A stretch of 64,000 bases of DNA from Candidatus Heimdallarchaeota archaeon B3_Heim. Lineage in GTDB: Archaea; Asgardarchaeota; Heimdallarchaeia; Hodarchaeales; Hodarchaeaceae. The notes below the pieces were generated by a model. It did not search any database and was not told where the DNA came from. It saw only the letters and a list, made by a program, of their open reading frames with translations. Positions 35,541-44,075 of the stretch are shown piece by piece. How positions within the stretch are numbered: position 1 is the first letter of the stretch; each line of letters opens with the position of its first letter. The position numbers were made by a program, and so were the translations under genes. The stretch spans positions 1 to 64,000 of the forward strand of contig NJBF01000014.1 in assembly GCA_003144275.1 (NCBI GenBank), written 5' to 3'.

Positions 35541-36716
35541 CTATTCTCGGACACCCCACCAGAAATAAGGAAGGTTTTCACCTTCATTAAAGCCTTGTAT
35601 TGATCGATTATAGATCTCAGTCCATTCTTTGACTAAGCAATCACGGCCTCCTAATCCATAGCAATACTCTGCCATGTAAGGCGTTTGTTTCGAATCAAAT
35701 AGTGTAGATTTGACATCTTGTCCCAAAATACCTCCAGGACTTCCGAAAGAATGTGCTCGTTCAACGGAAATAATACCCTTAATGTTCTTGGTCAGGGTAG
35801 AAAATTCGTTTCCGAACCAAGGACGATAAACCCTTACTTTGATAAGGCCCACCTTTTCTCCATTTGCGCGTAGTTCATCGATCGCTGTTCGGGCATTTCC
35901 AGCCCCACTTCCCATTGTTACAAAAGCATATTCTGCATCATCCATTTGGTAACTTTCAATGGGGTTGTATTCTCGGCCTGTTAATTTTTGCCAGTCCTTG
36001 AAAGTATCGATAATGATTTGTTTTGATCGTTGTTGAGCATCTCTTACTTGTGCTCGTGCTTCCATATAATAATCCTGCAAGTGTAATAACCCAATACTTA
36101 CTGGATTATCAGGATCTAATCGTAGAATGGATTTTCGTTCTCCACCAAGAAAGTCTGATACGAGTTCCCTTGTTACTGGTTCAACACCCTCTATCGCGTG
36201 AGAGAGGATGAACCCATCTATCCCGACGGCAACTGGGAGAAGAACTTCAGGGTGTTCGCCAATTTTAAAAGCCATTATTGTTTGATCATAAGCTTCTTGG
36301 TTGGTTTCAGCAAATTGACTAATCCAGCCACTATCTCTGAATAAAAGCTGATCTGTTTGTTCTCCATGAATATTGATGGGGCCAGATATTGCTCGATTAG
36401 CTATAGCACATACTATTGGAGTACGTGAGGAAGAGGCAATTTGCAAAATCTCATACATGAGCATTAGGCCTGCACTTGCAGAGGAAGTAAATACTCTACC
36501 ACCAGCAGTACTTGCTCCAATACATGCGGACATTGCTGAATGTTCTGATTCTACACATACAAATTCCGTATCAACTTCCCCATCAGCAACAAAATCAGAA
36601 AAGCGTTCAACAATAATTGTTTGGGGGGTAATCGGATAAGCTGCTACTACATCGGGATTGACTAATTTAGCTGCTTGGGCGATAGCATCATCGCCAGTAA
36701 CTGCAATTTTACTCAT
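35541..36716 (-). CDS. porA: 2-oxoacid (pyruvate):ferredoxin oxidoreductase, alpha subunit
   Basis: The pyrimidine-binding subunit, beginning SKIAVTGDDAIAQAAKLV and containing AAYPITPQT, ESEHSAMSACIGAS and the domain II transketolase-like region near YRPWFG and IISVERAHSFGSPG. At ~391 residues it is typical of the four-subunit archaeal enzyme. The ATG at 36716 overlaps the porD stop (ATGA) and has GGAGG upstream, which is why the longer in-frame start at 36764 is not used. It forms the catalytic core with PorB. Confidence 0.94.
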   Translation of the reverse strand: MSKIAVTGDDAIAQAAKLVNPDVVAAYPITPQTIIVERFSDFVADGEVDTEFVCVESEHSAMSACIGASTAGGRVFTSSASAGLMLMYEILQIASSSRTPIVCAIANRAISGPINIHGEQTDQLLFRDSGWISQFAETNQEAYDQTIMAFKIGEHPEVLLPVAVGIDGFILSHAIEGVEPVTRELVSDFLGGERKSILRLDPDNPVSIGLLHLQDYYMEARAQVRDAQQRSKQIIIDTFKDWQKLTGREYNPIESYQMDDAEYAFVTMGSGAGNARTAIDELRANGEKVGLIKVRVYRPWFGNEFSTLTKNIKGIISVERAHSFGSPGGILGQDVKSTLFDSKQTPYMAEYCYGLGGRDCLVKEWTEIYNRSIQGFNEGENLPYFWWGVRE

Positions 36717-37066
36717 TTCAAATCCTCCATGATAATTGCTTTTTCTCCTTTTCTCCCTGGACATTCATATGCACAGACACCACACCCTTTACAGTAGAAC
36801 ATGTCGAATTCAGGATGAGCTTTACCATCTTCACCTGCAACCATTGTAATGGCACTATCTGGACAGTAGAAATAACATTTATAGCAACTTGTGCAATTTT
36901 CTACTATTAAACGAGGTTGTTTTGCAGCCCAATCTCCTGTTCGGAAGAATTTGGCTGTTCCTGCAGGTGTGCTACCCGCCATGGGGAGTTTTTTGTAACC
37001 CCATTTCTCAGTCACCCATTTCTTGAATTCCTCATCACTAACATCTGTAGGTAATACGTCTGGCAT
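36713..37066 (-). CDS. porD: 2-oxoacid (pyruvate):ferredoxin oxidoreductase, delta subunit
   Basis: A 117-residue ferredoxin-like subunit with two C-x2-C-x2-C-x3-C-P motifs (CTSCYKCYFYCP and CKGCGVCAYECP) for two [4Fe-4S] clusters that pass electrons to ferredoxin. The start codon overlaps the porG stop by one base and its stop overlaps the porA start, so the operon is tightly coupled. Confidence 0.95.
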   Translation of the reverse strand: MPDVLPTDVSDEEFKKWVTEKWGYKKLPMAGSTPAGTAKFFRTGDWAAKQPRLIVENCTSCYKCYFYCPDSAITMVAGEDGKAHPEFDMFYCKGCGVCAYECPGRKGEKAIIMEDLK

Positions 37067-37644
37067 TAGATTGTAACCTCCAAGTAAGAACGATTTATTG
37101 CTTTAATATTTTTATCAGAAATCGCTCCTTTCCCTTTAAAACGATTCTTAACTGCGGTTTCAAGGACTTCTAATTTGATAATTTTATTGTCAGTTACTTT
37201 ACACAAAGCACCCAATATTGCAGTGTTGGTAACAGCTAAACCAATCTCTTCTTTTGCAATTTTTGATGCATCGACAGTAGCTAACTTTACGTCAGGTCGC
37301 TTTTGTTTTATTGCTTGTACATCCGCTTTATTGGGATCATTGGTGTTTATCAGAATCAAACCACCTTGTTGTAATCCTGCAGTCACATCTATCTGACTAA
37401 GCAGAGATGGGTCCTGGACAACCACAATATCGGGTTCATATACTTCTGTCTTCATGTAGAACTTTTCGTCCGAAATACGGGCAAATGCAGCTATGGGTGC
37501 ACCGCTCCGTTCAGGCCCAAAAGTTGGGAAGGCGTGAACATGCTTATCTTCTAGTAGCGCAGCTTCTGCTATTAAATAACTACTAGTCATGACACCTTGC
37601 CCGCCTCTACCATGTAATCGGATATCTATTATATTAATTGTCAA
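37066..37644 (-). CDS. porG: 2-oxoacid (pyruvate):ferredoxin oxidoreductase, gamma subunit
   Basis: A 192-residue CoA-handling subunit with LHGRGGQGVMTSSYLIAEA and the FPTFGPERSGAPIAAFARI signature of the gamma domain. It is the first gene of the por operon, following a ~300-nt divergent control region. The four subunits together link pyruvate or a related 2-oxoacid to acetyl/acyl-CoA and reduced ferredoxin, consistent with anaerobic archaeal metabolism. Confidence 0.94.
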   Translation of the reverse strand: MTINIIDIRLHGRGGQGVMTSSYLIAEAALLEDKHVHAFPTFGPERSGAPIAAFARISDEKFYMKTEVYEPDIVVVQDPSLLSQIDVTAGLQQGGLILINTNDPNKADVQAIKQKRPDVKLATVDASKIAKEEIGLAVTNTAILGALCKVTDNKIIKLEVLETAVKNRFKGKGAISDKNIKAINRSYLEVTI

Positions 37645-37941
37645 AACAAGTACATCTCCTAGTTATTAAGAGTACAGTAATCGGCTCTAATAACCTTACT
37701 AGGCAAATAATTGTTCCCCATGAATAATATTAGTAATAATGCTTAACAATAATAAACATCAATTTCTCTCTCATTATCATTAGTGCAGGTCAAGAGGAGT
37801 GTATATAAGTAATCAAATATCAATTATCATAGAGTTATAATCAGAAGTTTTCCTATCAAATTAAGATCGTTAACGATACGACTTCAGAACTTCCTTGATT
37901 GGGGAAACAGTTCAGAACCGAGTAATAAGGGGCATGAATCA
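37645..37941. promoter_or_regulatory. Divergent control region between porG and a GTPase
   Basis: About 300 nt. Rightward, TATATAAG at 37802-37809 is a good TATA element, predicting a start near 37830 and a ~110-nt leader before the GTPase ATG. Inside that leader is a perfect 12-bp palindrome ATCGTTAACGAT (37866-37877), a candidate regulator site. No convincing leftward TATA box was found for the por operon. No small gene is apparent. Confidence 0.35.
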
Positions 37942-38466
37942 ATGAAGGATCAATATGTTTTGAAAATTTGTTCTTCAGGATCCTACCAAGTCGGCAAAAC
38001 CTCACTTATCAGACGATATGCAGAAGGAGCCTTTACTTCGAACTACATGCCTACAATTGGAGTCGATATCACCAGCAAAGTAATAACGGTCGACAACCAA
38101 GAAGTTAAGCTGATATTACATGATACTGCAGGTCAGGAAGTTTTTGGTAAGCTTCGTAGATTCTATTATGAAGGTTCTGTTGGATGCTTAATCGTTTATG
38201 ACATTACACGAAGAGATACTTTCGAATCACTAGAATATTGGGTAAATGATTATCGAAGCGTGCGAGGAGAGGAAAGACCCATTGCTATTATTGGAAATAA
38301 GATAGATTTGGAGGATAAAAGACAAGTGTCTACAGAAGAAGGTGTCTCAATGGCCAAATCATTCGGTATTCCGTTTTATGAGTGTTCAGCAAAAACTGGG
38401 GGAGATATTATTCCTGAAATCTATACAACGCTCGTTAAATTCAATATTGAAAAATTGGATGTTTGA
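37942..38466 (+). CDS. Rab-like small GTPase
   Basis: 174 residues, close to eukaryotic Rab in layout: G1 GSYQVGKTS (13-21), switch I threonine T38 in PTIGVD, G3 DTAGQE (61-66), the Rab-like RRFYYEGSVGCLIVYDIT, G4 NKID (119-122) and G5 SAK (149-151). The catalytic Gln is present. No prenylation cysteine is seen at the C-terminus. It is divergent from porG and converges with the first ScpB-like gene. Confidence 0.94.
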   Translation: MKDQYVLKICSSGSYQVGKTSLIRRYAEGAFTSNYMPTIGVDITSKVITVDNQEVKLILHDTAGQEVFGKLRRFYYEGSVGCLIVYDITRRDTFESLEYWVNDYRSVRGEERPIAIIGNKIDLEDKRQVSTEEGVSMAKSFGIPFYECSAKTGGDIIPEIYTTLVKFNIEKLDV

Positions 38467-38472
38467 GCTTAT

Positions 38473-39672
38473 TTATTCCTCTTCTCCCTTTTCCTCTATT
38501 TTTACATCTGCGACTTCTTTTATCAGATTACCAGTACTTTCAACAGGTTCTCCATGAGAAATGGACACCTTTTCCTCCATATGAACAGCCAGATTTTCAT
38601 GGATTTGATCCTCCTCTAATAAATTAGGTTCATCCTGACCACCATTTACGATTTCAATAACAGGTTCTTGTTGGGATGATGTAGATTCGGCTACGGGTAT
38701 ATCAGATGCAATTTCATCATCATCTTCTATATCCTCTGTTTGTTCAGCTTCAAAATCACCCATCAATCGTTTCAACCTCCACAACATTTGTAATTTTAAT
38801 CTACGACTCTCATTATCGAATCCAAATGATTTCGCAAATTTCGGGGTTGATGTAAATATTAAGGATCGTGCTCGTTGTTCACTAATAATGAAATTATTTT
38901 CTTCTAATTTCCCACAAATTTCAGTTACTCTCATGGGGCCAATACCTGTAACCATTTTCTTTACCAATGCTAAGGATATTGGTTGACGGTAAGCAATCTC
39001 TGTTAAAACTCTCCTCTCATCTGAAAGAAGAAATAGATCAGGTGTTAGCGATTGAAAAAATTCATGGAAAATGGGGTTAAGCTGCATTACCCATCGATCT
39101 TTGGATATTTCTTCAATAACAATCGCAGAAGTCCTTTTTCTTTTTCGACTAAGCTTTCTTATGGCTCGTTTTATTGTAGGAGAATCCTCCTCAAAATTTT
39201 CAATGAGCTCATTTGAATGGATTGGCCTTCCAATGGAAAATAACGCCCCTTCAATTCGCTCTGCAAGAGAGGCAGGGGGAATTTCCCTCCGTGAAATAAC
39301 ATATTCTTCTTCCATTGGTTGTAAAAGTTCAGCCGAAGTTTTACTCAAGATTTGTGGAGAAACGAAATCAGCAAATGATGAGTCTTGTTCGATTACATTT
39401 TTGATAAACGGGAGGATTATTTGTTCATCTGTTATTGTATCCTCTTCAAGTAATGATTCTGGGAGGATACGGGTTAAATGGGCAAACTTATCTTCAAATG
39501 GTGTTTCTTTTATTTCAAAGACTTCAACTTCTTGTACTTCTTCCTCGACTACTTCATCAACGGTTGTTTCAGAATGTATCTGCTTTTCTTCTATTACTTC
39601 TTCTGCAGGTATTTCCTTTATTGCAGATACATCTGTATCTTCTTTATTTTTTCTCCGAAATAAGCGAAACAT
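38473..39672 (-). CDS. ScpB-like condensin subunit with acidic tails
   Basis: A 399-residue protein. A winged-helix pair of the ScpB kind lies at ~140-310 (AERIEGALFSIGRPIHSNEL, then a second unit with SLALVKKMVTGIGPMRVTEI). The ~130 N-terminal and ~90 C-terminal residues are acidic and low-complexity (runs of E, V and I), which bacterial ScpB lacks. It follows the smaller ScpB gene by ~24 nt, so the two are co-transcribed and could form a heterodimer on a kleisin, much like paired winged-helix subunits (NSE1/NSE3 or MukE types). Inference: a regulator of the SMC-ScpA complex coded ~4 kb away. Confidence 0.75.
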   Translation of the reverse strand: MFRLFRRKNKEDTDVSAIKEIPAEEVIEEKQIHSETTVDEVVEEEVQEVEVFEIKETPFEDKFAHLTRILPESLLEEDTITDEQIILPFIKNVIEQDSSFADFVSPQILSKTSAELLQPMEEEYVISRREIPPASLAERIEGALFSIGRPIHSNELIENFEEDSPTIKRAIRKLSRKRKRTSAIVIEEISKDRWVMQLNPIFHEFFQSLTPDLFLLSDERRVLTEIAYRQPISLALVKKMVTGIGPMRVTEICGKLEENNFIISEQRARSLIFTSTPKFAKSFGFDNESRRLKLQMLWRLKRLMGDFEAEQTEDIEDDDEIASDIPVAESTSSQQEPVIEIVNGGQDEPNLLEEDQIHENLAVHMEEKVSISHGEPVESTGNLIKEVADVKIEEKGEEE

Positions 39673-39695
39673 CGTTTTTCCTCATTTTAGGGTAT

Positions 39696-40259
39696 TTAGT
39701 CAGTAATTTGTAGTTGACTCATGGCGTAATCTTTTAAACCTCGCTGAATAGCGATTTTAACCGTATCAGAGTCATGAGGGAATTTAAACAAGTTTAAGAA
39801 ATTTTCTGTTACAGTTATTTCTCGTTTATTACCTTTAGGAGTAACATTAACTAATGACATGGTTTGGAGTTCGTCAATATCTTGTGAGACATTCTTTCCA
39901 AAGATTCGTTGTAATTTGCTTGGACTTACAATTTCCTCAAGAACATACTCTTTAAAGGCAATAAGGCTTAGAATCTTTAGAAGATGTCTCGGAACATCAC
40001 TACGCTTTATAAATGGCCAATGGAGATGTGGTGCAAGCTCATCCCGTAATTGTAACTGAACTACCTTATTTTCTAGGTTGATAATATGATAGGCTGTATT
40101 TTTATCTATATGTTCATCTCTAAGTTCCTCAATATGGCGTTCAATTTCATTTTCATCTTTTTGGATGATTTCTGACAGTTCTTGGTAGGTAACTGGCCGA
40201 TCAAAAAGAAATAATGCTGCTTCAATAATGTCAGTCTCATTTAATGATTTTAAATCCAC
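39696..40259 (-). CDS. scpB: Segregation and condensation protein B
   Basis: 187 residues with the two winged helices of ScpB: TDIIEAALFLFDRPVTYQEL at the start and a second with LLKILSLIAFKEYVLEEIV and SPSKLQRIFGKNVSQDIDEL. The size fits ScpB (about 180-200). ScpB dimers bind the middle of the kleisin ScpA in SMC complexes. It precedes the longer ScpB-like paralogue. smc and scpA are a separate unit ~3-7 kb downstream in the same orientation, with the TrmB/coiled-coil gene facing the other way between. Confidence 0.85.
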   Translation of the reverse strand: MDLKSLNETDIIEAALFLFDRPVTYQELSEIIQKDENEIERHIEELRDEHIDKNTAYHIINLENKVVQLQLRDELAPHLHWPFIKRSDVPRHLLKILSLIAFKEYVLEEIVSPSKLQRIFGKNVSQDIDELQTMSLVNVTPKGNKREITVTENFLNLFKFPHDSDTVKIAIQRGLKDYAMSQLQITD

Positions 40260-40769
40260 CAGTTCATCACCAAGATACCCTAAATTGTAGAAGGTTTTCT
40301 GGATTTATAATAATTTTTAATTAAGTACCTAATGAAAATCCATTAGTATGACAAAGCCAAGCAATTGATCATTCCTGAAAAACAGCTTTACACCAGAAAA
40401 TGCCAGAAGAAAATTGGTTATTTGTTGAATGACTTAAAAATTTAATAACTTGGCCCATATAATACACTTTCTAACTTTTGATTGAGTAATAGTATCTAAA
40501 TCTAATCCTTTTCTGCTTTTATCTTAGAAAGAGTATCTTTATAACACCTTTGCAGCTTTTATTTTAAGCGAATCCCTCAATTGAGGATTTCACTTTTTGA
40601 TACATTCAATGAATTGCTTACCCAGAATGATAAATGTGTGTTGAGAAATACTATTAGACTGGTGAGTAGATGTGTCTATTACAATCTGTGTAGGAAGAGT
40701 GTTTTGATTGTATTAAAAGAGGGAGAATTATCCCCAAATGAGAAATAAGAATATTAAAAAGGTGATTTT
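40260..40769. promoter_or_regulatory. Long divergent intergenic region
   Basis: 510 AT-rich nt between scpB and the TrmB/coiled-coil gene, the longest gene-free stretch of the window. It holds two imperfect 22-nt direct repeats (40507-40528 and 40547-40568, about 17 of 22 matches, 40 nt apart) and a perfect 12-bp palindrome CCTCAATTGAGG at 40575-40586. These could be operators for either gene. No small gene or structured RNA is evident. The downstream gene has AAGGTG five bases before its ATG. Confidence 0.35.
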
Positions 40770-43169
40770 ATGAGTCTGGGACTCGAATCATTAGATTTAG
40801 ATAATCAGGAAAGTAAACTTTACATAATTTTGTTAGCAAACGGTCCACAAAGCTTAGGTGAACTAATTAAGAATACTGAGTTTTCCTCGGCCGAGATAAC
40901 TAAAGCGTTGGAAGGGTTGAAGAAAAAAGAATATGCCTTCGATATCCCTGGTATTAGCATGAGATATCACGCAATTTTACCCTTTAAAGATTTGAAATCG
41001 GCTGGAGAAAAAACAATTGCTGAAATAGAAGCTCTTGCTGCACAAATAGGAGAGAATGTTGCAAAAAAAATGGATATCATTCTCTCTACAATGCGTGATG
41101 AGTCTGAGCGGATGAAAACAGCCTTAACAAGTGCTCAATCATCAATCAGTCAATCTGATACACAATCCCAAACAGAAATTGAAGAACTAACAGCAAAAGC
41201 AGTTCTTGAAATTGAACAAACTAATGATGAAAGCATCAAAATTATGGGTGAAATGATTAAGAAAAAAGAGTCTGAACATCAGGAATTGTTATCGGGAATT
41301 GGATCAACATTTGAAGAGAAAGCAGGATTGTTTGAAAATAAATACCAAGAAACAAATGCTTTGCTAGAAAATAAATACAGCGAAGGACTAGATACCATAA
41401 AAACGGCAGAAGCTAATCGAAATGCAAATTTAAAGGGATCAGTTGAGGAACTATCTGCCGGAACAAGTGCTAAACTAAGTCAGGGCTTTGAAGAAGTTCA
41501 CACTTCAATGAAGAATACTGGAGAAACAGTGATTACATCAATAGATAAACAAGAGGAAAATGCCACTAATTTCATAACAAATTCTTCCACCGAGTTATCA
41601 AGTGTAGTAAGTAACACGAGTTCTGAAGGCAAGCAGGAAATAAAAGATTCACTGAAAACATATCACGAAAATTTAAGTCAAAACCTTGATTTAAAGAAGG
41701 AAGAAGCAGTTAATTTATTCCAAAGCTCACGTGATCAATTCACTAGTAAGACCCTAGATAACGCTCAAAACATTCAAGAGTCGATCAATGAGGTACTTAG
41801 TACAGCTCAAAATCAAATCTCAGAAATGATGCAGAAAATCAATGATTCTCTCAACGAGAAATTTACGGCCGCAAAATCGCAAGTTGATAATTCAATGGGA
41901 ACTTATTCTGACTCTTTGAAGCAACAGGTTGATAGTGATTTTGAGAAGGTGATTTCTGATACAACAGGGACATTAGCTGATCTTGTTCAAAACGCAAACA
42001 GTACCTATGAGAAAGCTGTTACTGAGATAGAATCTCATTATGCTCAGTTTGAAACAGATTCAAATACTAAGATAGATACGTTTAAAGAATCTTCACTTAA
42101 CGATTTGAAGCAATCGATTTCTTCCCTAAAAACCGAGGTTCAGAAGCAAATTTCAGACTTTATACAAACGATGAAACCCCAGGAATTATTCCTTAAAGAT
42201 GAGTTAAATCGCTTCACATCCGAATTTTCAGATAGTCAGAGTCTATCTCTTTTACAATTCACAGAAACTATTGATTCATTCAAAGCAGAAGTAACGAACA
42301 AAAATCAGGAGTTATCTTCTCTCATCCAAAGCGAGATGAGCGGATTAAAGCAAACTATCCAAGAAGGGATAACTGAGATGAACTCTTTCGTACACTCTTA
42401 TGATGAAAAGTATGGAACTACTCTAATGAATGCAGCTACAAAAGCATCTGAAGGACTAATCTCAAAAACTCGTGGTCTACAGGAGAAAACTGTTGCTACC
42501 ATTAATCACATGTCAAAATCTGCAGTCAATCAGTTAGGTGAAGTACACCAGGTAATATCAGATGGTATCCAAACAGAAATATCCACTTTGGAGAAAGAGC
42601 TATCCGATTATTCTGCTAAATTTCAAGAAGTTACTAAAAAGAACGATGATGCCATGAAGAATTATCTTTTCTCCCTAGAAAAGCTTGCATCACTTGTTAC
42701 TGACACCAAACATCCTCCAGTCCAAACAGCTCCAATTGTTTCAAAGGAAGCCAATTTGACTTATATTCAAGGGATGTTTAATCGATTGAAAGGCGGTATA
42801 ACTCTCTTGATTCCATTTGTAGAGGATATTCCAGTAGACCTCATTTTAGCTACGAAAAGTCATCAACGAGTAAATTTGGTAACAATGATAGATCCTAATA
42901 CGCATATTGACTTATTAAAGAAACTTTTACAGAAACCAAATGTAAGAGTTCGTCAAATCGACTCTCGTAAATTTGAGGGCGTAGAAGGGTATTTAGCTGC
43001 CGATCGTGATGCAGAAGAAGTACTTATTGGGGTTAAAGAAGATAATGGGGATACTATAGGAATTGCTAGCCAAGCAGATTCTTTTATCGTCTTGATGGGA
43101 AAAATTGTTTTGGGAGATTATTTTTTGGCAAGATCTACCGAAATTAGTCGTGCTGAAGTAGGGGTGTAA
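40770..43169 (+). CDS. TrmB-like winged-helix protein with very long coiled coil
   Basis: 799 residues in three parts. Residues ~1-75 are a TrmB-type winged helix (ESKLYIILLANGPQSLGELI, EITKALEGLKKKEYAF). Residues ~80-640 are a near-continuous S/T/E/Q-rich coiled coil with no hydrophobic membrane helix. Residues ~655-799 are a globular alpha/beta domain (GGITLLIPFVEDIPVDLILA, then VNLVTMIDPNTHIDLL and EEVLIGVKED) resembling the sensor region that follows HTH in TrmB proteins. The coil is an insertion of more than 500 residues in what is normally a ~250-350-residue regulator. It converges with scpA, four nt apart. Its place inside the SMC gene cluster suggests a DNA-bridging role; this is inference. 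Confidence 0.75.
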   Translation: MSLGLESLDLDNQESKLYIILLANGPQSLGELIKNTEFSSAEITKALEGLKKKEYAFDIPGISMRYHAILPFKDLKSAGEKTIAEIEALAAQIGENVAKKMDIILSTMRDESERMKTALTSAQSSISQSDTQSQTEIEELTAKAVLEIEQTNDESIKIMGEMIKKKESEHQELLSGIGSTFEEKAGLFENKYQETNALLENKYSEGLDTIKTAEANRNANLKGSVEELSAGTSAKLSQGFEEVHTSMKNTGETVITSIDKQEENATNFITNSSTELSSVVSNTSSEGKQEIKDSLKTYHENLSQNLDLKKEEAVNLFQSSRDQFTSKTLDNAQNIQESINEVLSTAQNQISEMMQKINDSLNEKFTAAKSQVDNSMGTYSDSLKQQVDSDFEKVISDTTGTLADLVQNANSTYEKAVTEIESHYAQFETDSNTKIDTFKESSLNDLKQSISSLKTEVQKQISDFIQTMKPQELFLKDELNRFTSEFSDSQSLSLLQFTETIDSFKAEVTNKNQELSSLIQSEMSGLKQTIQEGITEMNSFVHSYDEKYGTTLMNAATKASEGLISKTRGLQEKTVATINHMSKSAVNQLGEVHQVISDGIQTEISTLEKELSDYSAKFQEVTKKNDDAMKNYLFSLEKLASLVTDTKHPPVQTAPIVSKEANLTYIQGMFNRLKGGITLLIPFVEDIPVDLILATKSHQRVNLVTMIDPNTHIDLLKKLLQKPNVRVRQIDSRKFEGVEGYLAADRDAEEVLIGVKEDNGDTIGIASQADSFIVLMGKIVLGDYFLARSTEISRAEVGV

Positions 43170-43173
43170 GCTC

Positions 43174-44034
43174 CTACTGCTCTTTTTTTCTTTTTCCAAT
43201 AACCTTGATGTAAATTTCATAAGGTGGATTTAGTTCCTGTTCAGCGGTTATCGATTCATCGCGGAATAAATATAACAGAGATATTAGAACTCTTGCTCGA
43301 GTTAACCGTTTTTGCTCTTCTGAACCATCTTTTGTTTCCATTCCCCTAACTAACTTAGTAAATTCAGCCTCATCATTTTTATCTTGTTTAGCAAGGGTTT
43401 GAATCACTTCAAATGTTCGATTGACAATATCTTCAATCGCTACCCGATCTAAATCTAATTCATAATCAAAGCTCTCAAAGTCAGAAATTACTAATTTTCG
43501 TCTTTTACGTATTTCTTCCCCAGATTCCCTTTGTTTCCTCTTTTCTTCCTTAATCCTTTCAATTTTAAGCTTTTCATCTTCCTCTTGTAGACCTAATAAT
43601 AATTCTGCGTAGAACTCATCTGGATTAGCACTTTCTGCAAGTGATAATAATTCTCTCGTAATATAATATGGTAAGGGAATTTTAAACTTAAAAGCTCGTC
43701 TTTTTGTTCTTATAGAAATTTTTTCTTCTTGTTTTTTTTCGTATTTGATAGCTAGACTTACTTTCTTCTTATGAATTCGTGCAGCAGAATAGATGGCTTG
43801 CCCCAGAATACGAAAATCTAATCCTTGGTCCAATAATTTACGATAAAACTCAGGAAGAATTTCCTTTAGTTTGAATTCCTTAATGTAAGCAACTCTTTCA
43901 GGAAATAGATCTGGATTAATTAAATAAACAAAGGGTTCTTCCAAGAAAAATTGTTCACTATGGCTGAAAAGCCTGATGTACTCGTCTTCGGTATCAGGTG
44001 CTTCCTCATCTTGAGTGTTTTCAGGTTCAGCCAT
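43174..44034 (-). CDS. scpA: ScpA-like kleisin
   Basis: 286 residues. The N-terminal part (FLEEPFVYLINPDLFPERVAY, then LLDQGLDFRILGQAIYSAARIHKKK) and the C-terminal winged helix (RARVLISLLYLFRDESITAEQ, ending in YEIYIKVIGK) match the kleisin ScpA plan: the N-terminus binds the SMC neck and the C-terminus caps the SMC head. The middle is a basic/acidic linker (IKEEKRKQRESGEEIRKRRK) where ScpB would bind. It follows smc by ~41 nt, the usual partner arrangement. Confidence 0.85.
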   Translation of the reverse strand: MAEPENTQDEEAPDTEDEYIRLFSHSEQFFLEEPFVYLINPDLFPERVAYIKEFKLKEILPEFYRKLLDQGLDFRILGQAIYSAARIHKKKVSLAIKYEKKQEEKISIRTKRRAFKFKIPLPYYITRELLSLAESANPDEFYAELLLGLQEEDEKLKIERIKEEKRKQRESGEEIRKRRKLVISDFESFDYELDLDRVAIEDIVNRTFEVIQTLAKQDKNDEAEFTKLVRGMETKDGSEEQKRLTRARVLISLLYLFRDESITAEQELNPPYEIYIKVIGKRKKEQ

Positions 44035-44075
44035 GCTAAAAATCCGCTTGTACTTGTTAATTTGATAATCTATGA

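Noticed and set aside
39071..39706. 211-codon rightward frame across the long ScpB-like gene
   Set aside because: Antisense with Ser-rich low-complexity composition; it arises from the acidic repeat tails of the real gene.
43180..43198. T-rich run after the TrmB/coiled-coil gene as a terminator
   Set aside because: It lies inside the 3' coding part of scpA and may only reflect Lys codons of that gene on the other strand.
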